This document shows, piece by piece, positions 33,316 to 43,400 of a stretch of DNA of 64,000 nt (position 1 is its first letter; every line of letters begins with the position of its first letter). The stretch is taken from contig CAJXBA010000002.1 of the NCBI GenBank assembly GCA_913050185.1, positions 1 through 64,000 of the forward strand. The letters are read 5' to 3'. The translations under genes and the position numbers were made by a program. The stretch is from an uncultured Pelagibacteraceae bacterium. GTDB lineage: Bacteria > Pseudomonadota > Alphaproteobacteria > Pelagibacterales > Pelagibacteraceae. The notes beneath the pieces were generated by a model. That model was not told the DNA's origin, ran no database searches, and saw only the letters and a list, made by a program, of their open reading frames with translations.

Positions 33316-35679
33316 ATGAATATTGATCGAAAAACTAATAATCAATCAAGTCATCTGGAAAAATTTGATGAAGACGGAGGTTCTAGAAAAAATCTTCGTG
33401 GGTGGAATTTAAAATTAGCAGCTACGGTTGCTATAACCTGGTCATTATTTCAATTATGGTATGCATCTCCTTTACCTTTCATCTTAGATTTTGGTAAAAT
33501 TATAGATGTTCCGGCTAGAGCAATTCATTTAGCTTTTGGAATGATTTTATGTTTTTTAATTTATCCAACCTTTAAATCGAAAAAAAAATCGAAAATACCT
33601 ATTTCGGATTTTATCTTAGCTTTCATATCACTTTTAGTGACCTTATATATTTTTTTTGGTTACGTAGATTTGGTTCATCGTCAAGGAATTTTAGCTAAAA
33701 TTGAACTCGGATCACTTACCATACCTTATGAAGTAATTATTGGGGCAACTGGTATTATTCTTTTATTAGAGGCGACACGAAGAGCTATAGGAATTCCCTT
33801 GGTAACAATAGCTCTTATTTTCTTACTTTTTTCAGTTTTTGGTCAATCAATGCCATATTTAATTTCACATCAAGGTTTATCTATTACAAGGTTAGTCGGA
33901 TACCATTGGTTTGGCGGAGAAGCAATTTTTGGCATTCCAATAAGTGTTTCGGTTAGTTTTATTTTTTTATTTGTTTTATTTGGAGCTATTTTGGATGCGG
34001 CTGGTGGAGGAAAATATTTCTTAAATCTAGCTTTTGCTCTGGTTGGAAAAATGAGAGGTGGACCTGCAAAAGCGGCCATTCTTGCTTCAGGACTTACAGG
34101 ATTAATTTCCGGATCATCAGTAGCCAATACTGTTACAACAGGAACTTTTACAATTCCCATTATGAAAAAAACTGGTCTTCCAGCGGTCAAAGCTGGGGCC
34201 ATAGAAGTTGCAGCTTCTGTGAATGGCCAAATAATGCCACCCATTATGGGAGCGGCAGCTTTTGTCATGGCAGAATTGTTAGGAATTTCTTACTTTACTG
34301 TAATCACTCACGCAATATTGCCAGCCGTTATATGTTATATAGCTCTTTTTTATATTTCGCATCTTGAATCTGTTAAATTAAACATCAAAGGATTACCGGA
34401 CGATCAAATTCCAGCACTTGGAAAAACTTTTTTTAGTGGAATACATTTTTTAATTCCAATTTTTATTTTAATCGACCTTCTTTTGATTGAGAGATGGACA
34501 GCAGCTTCATCAGTATTTTATTCCATTCTTTCACTAATGATTATTATTATTGTTAGAGAAGTATTAGCGGCAAAAAAAAATCACCTCAACTTATTTGATG
34601 GATTAAAATTAGGAATTAATGAAATAATTGCTGGTCTAGAAAAGGGTGCGATCAACATGGTTAGTGTTGCCATTGCCATTGCAACAGCAGGAATTATTGT
34701 GGGAGCAGTAGCTTCTACTGGATTGAGCAATAATTTAATTGTAGTTGTTGAAGCAATTGCTGGTGATAATATAATTATATTATTAGCGTTAACCGCTATT
34801 CTTTGTATTGTTTTGGGCATGGGTTTGCCCACAACGGCAAATTATCTTGTTGTTGCAGCCTTAATGTCCCATGTTGTAGTAGAGGTGGCAGGAGCTTCTG
34901 GATATGTTTTTCCTTTAATAGCGGTGCATTTATACGTTTTTTATTTTGGCTTAATGGCTGACGTTACCCCACCTGTGGGTTTAGCATCTTATGCGGCTTC
35001 TGCAATATCGAAAGCGGATCCTATAAAAACTGGTATCCAAGCATTCTGGTATGAATCGAGAACGGCAATATTGCCTGTGGTTTTCATATTTAACAATGAA
35101 CTTTTACTTATAGGAATTGAAAATTTTTGGCATGGCTTAATGATACTGGGAACTTCATTAATTGCTATACTAGTTTTTTCATCTGCAACACAAGGTTGGT
35201 TTATAAATAAATTAAAATGGTATGAAATAATAATTTTTATTCTGATTTCCTTATCACTATTTAGACCTGGCTATATACTTGATAAATTTTATCCAAAATA
35301 CGAATATTCTCAATTGCAGTCAAAAAATTTAGAGCTAATAAATTTAAAACCAGATCGCGACGTTCATATCAAAATTACTAGAAGAACAGGGTATGGCGAT
35401 AGATACAAACTTTTTATAATTAAAAAAAACAGCTTTACAAAAAATTATTCACTAGAGGATTATGGTATTAGTCTTGTTGATCAAGAAGGCAGAATGACAA
35501 TAGACACACTTAAATGGAAAGGTATTGCAAAAAAATCGGGCATTGAAAGCGGTGACGTGATAAGTGAATTTAAAATTGAAATTTTAGAAAGACCTAATAA
35601 GGCAATAGTTTATCCTTTTGCTTTACTGATATTGTTTATTTTTGGATATTTAAATTACAAAAGAAAACCTACTTTATAG
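33316..35679 (+). CDS. TRAP transporter fused permease (4TM+12TM) with C-terminal DUF3394-like domain
   Basis: GGPAKAAILASGLTGLISGSSVANTVTTG, LGMGLPTTANYLV. Confidence 0.94.
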   Translation: MNIDRKTNNQSSHLEKFDEDGGSRKNLRGWNLKLAATVAITWSLFQLWYASPLPFILDFGKIIDVPARAIHLAFGMILCFLIYPTFKSKKKSKIPISDFILAFISLLVTLYIFFGYVDLVHRQGILAKIELGSLTIPYEVIIGATGIILLLEATRRAIGIPLVTIALIFLLFSVFGQSMPYLISHQGLSITRLVGYHWFGGEAIFGIPISVSVSFIFLFVLFGAILDAAGGGKYFLNLAFALVGKMRGGPAKAAILASGLTGLISGSSVANTVTTGTFTIPIMKKTGLPAVKAGAIEVAASVNGQIMPPIMGAAAFVMAELLGISYFTVITHAILPAVICYIALFYISHLESVKLNIKGLPDDQIPALGKTFFSGIHFLIPIFILIDLLLIERWTAASSVFYSILSLMIIIIVREVLAAKKNHLNLFDGLKLGINEIIAGLEKGAINMVSVAIAIATAGIIVGAVASTGLSNNLIVVVEAIAGDNIIILLALTAILCIVLGMGLPTTANYLVVAALMSHVVVEVAGASGYVFPLIAVHLYVFYFGLMADVTPPVGLASYAASAISKADPIKTGIQAFWYESRTAILPVVFIFNNELLLIGIENFWHGLMILGTSLIAILVFSSATQGWFINKLKWYEIIIFILISLSLFRPGYILDKFYPKYEYSQLQSKNLELINLKPDRDVHIKITRRTGYGDRYKLFIIKKNSFTKNYSLEDYGISLVDQEGRMTIDTLKWKGIAKKSGIESGDVISEFKIEILERPNKAIVYPFALLILFIFGYLNYKRKPTL

Positions 35680-35680
35680 C

Positions 35681-36103
35681 TTATTTTTCTACTGCACTAG
35701 GCAATTTCTTATTCAAAATTTTCCATACACCTGAAGCTGTAGCAACAATTTTTTTTTCAACAAATAGTTCACAAGTTAAAAAAACCATCGAATTAGTTTT
35801 TTTTTGAATTTTTGTTTTTCCAAATAGATCTTCTCCCAATTGAATAGCGGAAATAAATTTTAATTCTAACGAAATAGTAACACACGGATTACCATCAGCT
35901 GATCTATGCGCCGCCGTACCGACTCCAGAATCAACTAAAGCTGCAATAAAACCACCATGTGTAATTCCGGCGGTATTAAGATGATTTTCTTTGATAGTTG
36001 TTTTGAAATGATATTCGTTTTCCGAAATAGTTTTAAATAATATTCCACCATTATGTTTCATAAAACCTGATTTAAGGCTTATCTGTTCAAATTCATTACT
36101 CAT
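35681..36103 (-). CDS. PaaI-like hotdog thioesterase
   Basis: HLNTAGITHGGFIAALVDSGVGTAAH; MSNEFEQ start at 36103 preferred over upstream M. Confidence 0.88.
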   Translation of the reverse strand: MSNEFEQISLKSGFMKHNGGILFKTISENEYHFKTTIKENHLNTAGITHGGFIAALVDSGVGTAAHRSADGNPCVTISLELKFISAIQLGEDLFGKTKIQKKTNSMVFLTCELFVEKKIVATASGVWKILNKKLPSAVEK

Positions 36104-36233
36104 AAATATTATAATATTAGTGTTAAAATTATTATAAATAATACTATTAAGACCAAGAAACAAACAACTGCCTTTTGTAAAGACATATGTGTCAACCATT
36201 TAAAATTCATAGTTAGTCTTCAACATTTTTTGG

Positions 36234-36307
36234 CGCGCCTGCTAGGATTCGAACCCAGAACCTCCTGGTCCGTAGCCAAGCGCTCTATCCAATTGAGCTA
36301 CAGGCGC
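36234..36307 (-). tRNA. tRNA-Arg(ACG)
   Basis: Minus strand GCGCCTGTAGCTCAATTGGATAGAGC...CTACGGA...GGTTCGAATCC...CAGGCGCG. Confidence 0.95.
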
Positions 36308-36609
36308 TCAATGTTTTTCTATCAAAGAATGTCTATTATTTAAAGTGTATTTCTATAAATTTATTTCGAATGCTAATAATGCTTGATGTTGCGGGATAAT
36401 GGAAATGGTAAAACACTATATGTGAAAGGATTAATTTTTTTTGAATATTTTTTTAAAATTAATTTTTGTATCCAAAACTTTGCATCTAAATTTTGGGATC
36501 TATACTGTAGTGGTTTTTCAATATTTTTTATAATAAATGTCATACTTGAACTATCATTAATTACATGGCTGAAAAGAGATAAAATTGTGTTATAATTAAA
36601 ACATAAATC

Positions 36610-37167
36610 ATGATTACCCAGATAATTGTTCCCGATATTGGTGATTTTAAAGATTTTGAAATTATTGAAATTTTGGTTAAGTCTGGAGATGTAGTTAAAA
36701 AAAATGACTCAATTGTTACTCTTGAAAGCGACAAATCAAGCATGGAGATTCCCTCACCTTTTACTGGAAAAATTTCTACATTAAAAGTTAAATTGGGAGA
36801 CAAGGTATCAAAAGGAAGTATTTTAGCTTTAATTGTAAGTAGAGAAAAAATTAAAAAAGAATCTATAAAACAAAAAAATGAAAAAGCAAAACTAACCGCT
36901 AAGAAAGAGATTTTACCAGAGACTGAAAAAATTATTAAAGAAGCTGAATCAGCTATAACTCAAGAACTAATAAAAAAACCAGTAATTCAAGAATACGAGA
37001 TAAGTGATATATTGGGTGCGGTAGATAGTATTTCTAAAATAGAGAAAAAAAAGAATAAAATAGTAGAAAAAAAAGGTTCTGTTGATAAAGATGATGTTTT
37101 AACTCTCAACAATCAAGTAAAAACAAAAAAAAGTGAAATCCTTGTTCTTAACCGAACGATTGAATAA
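36610..37167 (+). CDS. Stand-alone lipoyl-domain protein (E2-like N-terminus only)
   Basis: MITQIIVPDIGDFKDFEIIEILVKSGDVVKKNDSIVTLESDKSSMEIPSPFTG; no E2 catalytic domain. Confidence 0.85.
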   Translation: MITQIIVPDIGDFKDFEIIEILVKSGDVVKKNDSIVTLESDKSSMEIPSPFTGKISTLKVKLGDKVSKGSILALIVSREKIKKESIKQKNEKAKLTAKKEILPETEKIIKEAESAITQELIKKPVIQEYEISDILGAVDSISKIEKKKNKIVEKKGSVDKDDVLTLNNQVKTKKSEILVLNRTIE

Positions 37168-37254
37168 TATATTGAAACTTTTAATTAAAAAAACCACTTA
37201 AAATAAAGTCTTGAAAAGATTTTGCCTATAAATTAGCGATATAGTTATAGTTCT

Positions 37255-38148
37255 ATGAAAAAGACAATATCGTTTACTTGTTTAATTATTTGTACTTTAA
37301 TTTGGGGAACAACATTCGTTGCCCAAGATACAGGAATGGATAATATAGGCCCATTTACTTTCAATTCTACACGTTTTTTTGTTGCTTTTTTAGCGGTTTC
37401 ACCATTCGTTTTTTTATTTGAGAAAAAAAAAATAATTACACAAATAAAAAATAATATAAACCAATTCACTAAACTTATGATACCCGTCGGAGTATTTTTA
37501 TTTTTAGGAACTGTATTTCAACAAGTTTCATTACTTTATACTAATGTGGCAAATTCTGCTTTCTTTACAATTTTTTATGTACCGATGGTTCCAATCATAA
37601 TTTATTTTATATTTTCCGAAAAATTACACTGGTCCATATGGCCCTCTGTGGTAGCGTGTGTCGCCGGAGGTTATTTTTTGAGCAATATGAGTGATGCCGC
37701 AATCCGGTTTGGTGATGGTTTGGTATTGATTGGCGCTTTATTTTGGGCATTGCATATTATTTATATAGGAAAATTGGTTAAAAAATTCGACCTACCTTTC
37801 TTTATTGCCTTGTTTCAAAATCTATTAGTCGCAATATTATCTTTTTTATTAGTGATTGTATTTGAAGAAATTGATTTTTCTAAAATTAGATTAGAAACAT
37901 TTGAAATTTTGTTTGCAGGAATTTTATCGGGAGGAGCAGCATTCGTTTTACAACTTTTTGGTCAAAGAAATATTCCACCAGCACCCGCAGCAATCGTTAT
38001 GTCACTCGAGGGTGTTTTTGCAGCAATTGCTGCGTGGATAATTTTAAGTCAAATTTTAGATTTTAATAATATTATAGGTTGTACGCTAATACTTGGTGGT
38101 GTTTTGTTATCCCAACTTGTTCCGATTTATGAAAAAAATTATAAGTAA
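37255..38148 (+). CDS. EamA/DMT-superfamily transporter
   Basis: Ten hydrophobic segments, LIWGTTFVAQ, SLEGVFAAIAAWIILSQ. Confidence 0.92.
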   Translation: MKKTISFTCLIICTLIWGTTFVAQDTGMDNIGPFTFNSTRFFVAFLAVSPFVFLFEKKKIITQIKNNINQFTKLMIPVGVFLFLGTVFQQVSLLYTNVANSAFFTIFYVPMVPIIIYFIFSEKLHWSIWPSVVACVAGGYFLSNMSDAAIRFGDGLVLIGALFWALHIIYIGKLVKKFDLPFFIALFQNLLVAILSFLLVIVFEEIDFSKIRLETFEILFAGILSGGAAFVLQLFGQRNIPPAPAAIVMSLEGVFAAIAAWIILSQILDFNNIIGCTLILGGVLLSQLVPIYEKNYK

Positions 38149-38906
38149 ACAATAAACAGTATTAGCAGCGAAAGAAAGATTCTGTAGATTACAAATACAT
38201 TTAAGTTAAATTTTCTAATATAATTTAAAAAAAGTGCAATCGTAAAATATGAAAAAATAGATGAAAATATTACAGCAATAATTGCTAAAAAATTAAGTTC
38301 GGCACTCTCCACTTTGTATATATTATAAATTCCCAATACGCTAGCTGCAGCCAAAGTTGGAATTGATAAAAAAAATGAAATTTTTGCAGAATCAAATCTA
38401 CTAAATCCTAAAAACCTTCCCGAAGTAATTGTAATACCCGATCTACTGACCCCGGGTATCAAAGATATGATTTGAAATAAACCGATTATAATTGCCGATT
38501 TATTAGTAAAACCAGTGATAATATTTTTATTACTTTTTGTTTTATCGCTAATATATAAGATTATACCAAAAATTAAAGTTGTCCATCCAATGATTTCTAA
38601 GTTTCTTAAATGATTGATTAATCCGGTTTGATAAAGAACGTAACCTACTGGGATTATTGGAATAGTTCCTATGAGAATTTTTATTAAAAATTTTTTATTT
38701 TGAATAAAATTATATAAATCTTTTCTAAAATAAAATATGATTGCTATTAATGACCCAAGGTGTAGACAGATATCGATTAGTAAATTTTGATTATTGAATT
38801 CATAATACCTGGAAATTAAAACAAAGTGGGCCGCAGAACTTATCGGCAAAAATTCAGAAACACCCTGGATTAGTGCCAAAATCAAAATTTCTATGGAGGA
38901 AAGCAT
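38139..38906 (-). CDS. uppP: Undecaprenyl-diphosphatase
   Basis: ALIQGVSEFLPISSAAHFVL, LIPGVSRSGITI. Confidence 0.94.
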   Translation of the reverse strand: MLSSIEILILALIQGVSEFLPISSAAHFVLISRYYEFNNQNLLIDICLHLGSLIAIIFYFRKDLYNFIQNKKFLIKILIGTIPIIPVGYVLYQTGLINHLRNLEIIGWTTLIFGIILYISDKTKSNKNIITGFTNKSAIIIGLFQIISLIPGVSRSGITITSGRFLGFSRFDSAKISFFLSIPTLAAASVLGIYNIYKVESAELNFLAIIAVIFSSIFSYFTIALFLNYIRKFNLNVFVIYRIFLSLLILFIVYL

Positions 38907-39050
38907 CTAAAAACAAGTATCGCATACCAGATATGCAAATTAAATCACAAATTTGTTGGATTATTGAAATTATAGGTCAATGCTTATGTCCTAAAAAGGC
39001 TTTAAGCCTTATTTATCTTAGTATAAAAGCAATAAATACAGAAATAGACC

Positions 39051-40490
39051 ATGTCAAACAAAATGCTTAAATTTGTAGAAATAGATCAAGAAACGCCGAA
39101 CAAAAGAACAGCAGATCAAAGAGTGGACGATTTTAAAGAAATTTACGATCGATTTATTCTTGATATGGTCAAACAACAATCAAGCAGATGTTCTCAATGT
39201 GGAATTCCTTTCTGTCAGATTCATTGTCCCTTACAAAATAATATTCCAGATTGGTTAAAATTGGCATCTGAAAATAGATTCGAAGAAGCGCAAGAATTAG
39301 CTCACAGCACTAATAATATGCCAGAAGTCTGTGGAAGAATTTGTCCGCAAGATCTTTTGTGTGAGGGAAATTGTGTCATTGAACAGTCTGGACATGGAAC
39401 AGTTACAATAGGATCTGTTGAAAAATACGTAGCTGATATTGCATGGGAAAAAGGATGGATTAAACCAATTAAAGTTTTAAAAAATATAGACCAATCTGTC
39501 GGTATTATTGGAGCAGGTCCCGCAGGAATAACGTGTGCAGAGGAACTCAGAAAATTAGGCTACAAAGTTACTATATACGATAGATATGATCGACCAGGTG
39601 GGTTATTAATTTATGGGATACCTAATTTTAAATTAGAAAAATTTGTTGTTGAAAGAAGAACAAATCTTTTAAAACTCGGGGGAATCAATTTTCAACAAAA
39701 TATTGAAGTTGGTAAAACTATATCACTTGATGAGCTTAAAATAAAACATGATGCAATTCTGATTGCCGCAGGAGTTTATAAACCTAGAGAAGCAGATTTA
39801 CCTGGCAATGATTTAAAAAATATATTTTCAGCTTTAAAGTTTCTGACGGCATCAAATCGAAAAGGATTAGGAGATAAAGTAATAGATTTTGACAATGGAA
39901 TTCTTAGCGCTGAAAAAAAAGACGTTATAGTAATCGGAGGTGGCGATACCGCGATGGATTGTGTGAGGACTGCTGTGAGACAGAATGCAAAATCAGTAAA
40001 ATGTTTGTATAGACGAGACAAAGAAAATATGCCGGGTTCAGCAAGAGAAGTTTGTAACGCTAAAGAAGAAGGTGTTGAATTTATTTGGCTTTCAAATTTA
40101 AAAAAGTTTATTGGTACAGAAAAAATTTCGTCAGTTCTTATAGAAAAAATGAAACTTGGTCAGCCTGATTCATCAGGGAGAAAAAAACCAGAGTCCATTC
40201 CAAACTCTCAATTTGAAATTAAAGCCGACATGGCTATTAAAGCTCTAGGTTTTGATCCTGAAAATTTGCCAAAATTATTTAATTGTCCTGATCTGTTAGT
40301 TTCCAAATGGGGTACAATAAAAATTAATTTAAAAACTATGGAAACAAGCCTTCCCGGTGTTTTTGCCGCTGGAGATATAGTAAGAGGTGCATCTCTGGTA
40401 GTTTGGGCGATTAAAGATGGCAGAGATGCAGCGACTGCAATTAACAAATATCTAGAACTCAAGCGAAAAAGTAAAACAAAAGCTGCATAA
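39051..40490 (+). CDS. gltD: Glutamate synthase small subunit
   Basis: SRCSQCGIPFCQIHCPLQNNIPDWL, GAGPAGITCAEELRKLGY. Confidence 0.95.
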   Translation: MSNKMLKFVEIDQETPNKRTADQRVDDFKEIYDRFILDMVKQQSSRCSQCGIPFCQIHCPLQNNIPDWLKLASENRFEEAQELAHSTNNMPEVCGRICPQDLLCEGNCVIEQSGHGTVTIGSVEKYVADIAWEKGWIKPIKVLKNIDQSVGIIGAGPAGITCAEELRKLGYKVTIYDRYDRPGGLLIYGIPNFKLEKFVVERRTNLLKLGGINFQQNIEVGKTISLDELKIKHDAILIAAGVYKPREADLPGNDLKNIFSALKFLTASNRKGLGDKVIDFDNGILSAEKKDVIVIGGGDTAMDCVRTAVRQNAKSVKCLYRRDKENMPGSAREVCNAKEEGVEFIWLSNLKKFIGTEKISSVLIEKMKLGQPDSSGRKKPESIPNSQFEIKADMAIKALGFDPENLPKLFNCPDLLVSKWGTIKINLKTMETSLPGVFAAGDIVRGASLVVWAIKDGRDAATAINKYLELKRKSKTKAA

Positions 40491-40491
40491 A

Positions 40492-43400
40492 ATGAATCTG
40501 TATAACAAGAATTTAAAAAAGTTGATTGAAGGAAATGTTTACAATCCTAATTTTGAACATGATGCTTGTGGAGTTGGTTTGGTTGTATCAACAGAAGGCA
40601 AGAGATCAAGAAAAGTAGTTGAATTTGGAATAGAGGCCTTAAAAGCTGTTTGGCATCGTGGAGCTGTAGATGCTGATGGCAAAACAGGAGACGGAGCTGG
40701 TATTCATATAGAAATCTCAGATAATTTTTTTAAAGAAAGGATCGAAAATGCGGGCCGCAGACATGAAGAAGGCACAATTTGTGTTGGTATGATTTTTCTG
40801 CCAAGAAACGACTATGCTTCTCAAGAAAAATGTAAGACTTTAATCGAAAATGAACTTCTAAATAAAAATTATTATATATACAGATGGAGGCAGGTTCCTG
40901 TTAATACTAGTGTGCTTGGTGTTAAGGCAGAGAATAATAGACCCGAAATTGTTCAGGTAATTTTTAAGTCAAATATTGAAAATTTAGCAGATGAAGATCT
41001 TGAAAGAGATTTATTTGTTATAAGAAAAAGAATTGAAAAACAGTCTAGTATTTTGAAACTAAAAGATTTTTACATTTGCTCTTTCAGTTGTAGATCAATT
41101 ATTTATAAAGGAATGTTTTTAGCAGAAAGTTTATCGAAATTTTATCCAGATTTGATGGATAAAAAATTTATTTCAAGATTTGCAATTTTTCACCAAAGAT
41201 ATTCTACCAATACTTTTCCAAGCTGGGATTTAGCTCAACCTTTCAGAATGTTGGCTCATAATGGAGAAATTAATACACTTAAAGGAAATATTAATTGGAT
41301 GAAAATTCATGAACAAGATATGAGCAGTAAATTTTTTAATGACATTGAATCATTGAAGCCAGTTATTGCGGAAGGCAACTCAGATTCGGCAGCCCTAGAC
41401 AATGTATTTGAGTTACTAGTTAGATCGGGAAAATCAGCTTTATTAACAAAACTTATGTTAATTCCTGACGCATGGTCTAAAAGAAGAAAAACTGTTTCAA
41501 AAACCCATCAACAATTATTTAACTTTTTAAACAGTACTATCGAACCATGGGATGGGCCCGCAGCAATTTCAGCAACAGATGGTAAGTGGATTATTGCCGC
41601 AGAAGACAGAAACGGACTTCGTCCTTTAAGATATACTGTATCCTCTGACAAGTTTTTATTTGCCGGATCAGAAACAGGAATGGTTTCAATTCCACAAGAA
41701 AAAATTATTTCCAAAGGAAGATTGGGACCGGGTCAAATTATTGCAGTCGATTTAGATAAAGGAAAAGTTTATGATAGCAAAAGTATTAAAAATAAAGTTT
41801 CAAAAATTTACAAAAGATATAACAAGCAAATAGTAGATTTAGATAAAAAATTTTGTGTTTCAAAAGAAAAGTTTGTTTACTCAAACAATGAACTGAGGCG
41901 AAGACAATATTTGGCTGGAATAAGTATTGAAGACCTAGAGTTTATCCTACATCCAATGGTTGAAGATTCAAAAGAAGCTGTTGGATCAATGGGCGACGAT
42001 ACACCCATAGCAGTATTATCAGATAGATACAGACCTTTATCACATTTTTTTAGACAAAACTTTAGTCAGGTAACAAATCCTCCAATTGATTCTTTAAGAG
42101 AAAACGAAGTTATGAGTTTAAGAACTCGTTTTGGGAATTTGGGCAACATTCTTGATTTTGAAAATTTAACAGAAGATGATATTTATGTTTTAGAGAGTCC
42201 AATTTTATCTAATGCTCAGTCAGAAAAGTTTATTGATTTTTTTAAAAAAAGTGTAAAAGTTTTAGACTGCACATTTAACATTCAAGGCGATCTAAAAGAA
42301 AGGTTAGATCAATTACGACTTGAAGCTGAAATTGCGGTCCGTGAAGGCTTAAAACATTTGATTTTGAGTGATAAAAAAATCGGTGAAAAAGAAGCTCCAA
42401 TACCAATGGTATTAGCGATAGGTGCAATAAACTCAAGGCTTATTGAATTAGGTATTCGTAGCTTTGCTTCAATTAATGTTCAAACAGGAGAAGCTTTGGA
42501 TACTCATTCTTTTGCTGTTTTACTGGGAGTTGGAGCCACTACTATTAATCCATATATCGCTATTGATTCAATACACCAAAGGCATGAAAAAAAATTATTT
42601 GAAAATCTTAGTTTTGAAGAATGTGTTCATCGATATGTAAAATCTGTGGATAATGGTTTGTTAAAAATTATGTCTAAAATGGGCATTTCGATTTTAAGTG
42701 CCTATAGAGGAGGATGTAATTTCGAAGCGATTGGATTGAGTAGATCAGTTGTAGCAGAGTATTTTCCAGAGATGATATCCCGAATTTCTGGCATCGGATA
42801 TTTTGGAATTGAAAAAAAAATAAAAAAGTTACATAAAAAAACTTTCCAAAAAAATATATCAATACTTCCGATTGGAGGGATATATAAATATAGAAAAAAC
42901 GGCGAAACTCATCAATTTCAAGGACAATTAATTCATACTTTACAACATGCGGTAACCACAAATTCATACGCAGCTTACAAAAAGTATACTGAAGGCATTT
43001 ATAATTTACCCACAATTAATTTGAGAGATTTGTTAGAATTTAAAAAATTAAAAAATCCAATAAATGTTGAAGAAGTTGAATCTGTAGACAATCTAAGAAA
43101 AAGATTCGGAAGTGGAAGCATGTCTCACGGAGCTCTATCCTCCGAAGCTCATAAAACCTTGGCAATTGGCATGAACAGAATAGGTGCTGCATCTTGTAGT
43201 GGCGAAGGAGGAGAAGATTCTAAAAGATTTGCAAAGATGAAAAATGGCGATAGCTCTAACTCAAAAATAAAGCAAATTGCTTCCGCTAGATTTGGGGTAA
43301 CCATTGAATACTTAAATAATTGTGATGAAATAGAAATAAAAATAGCCCAAGGAGCCAAACCTGGAGAAGGAGGTCAATTACCTGGATTTAAAGTATCAAA

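Noticed and set aside
33870-34268. 132 aa antisense ORF in TRAP permease
   Set aside because: Shadow ORF inside a clear permease gene
36383-36595. 70 aa + ORF MLRDNGNGKTLYVKG...
   Set aside because: Phe/Ile-rich composition typical of AT-rich non-coding sequence, no good RBS, no recognisable family
38873-39070. 65 aa + ORF between uppP and gltD
   Set aside because: Overlaps the uppP 5' end and gltD start; no family or RBS support
42674-43015. 113 aa antisense ORF in gltB
   Set aside because: Shadow ORF inside gltB
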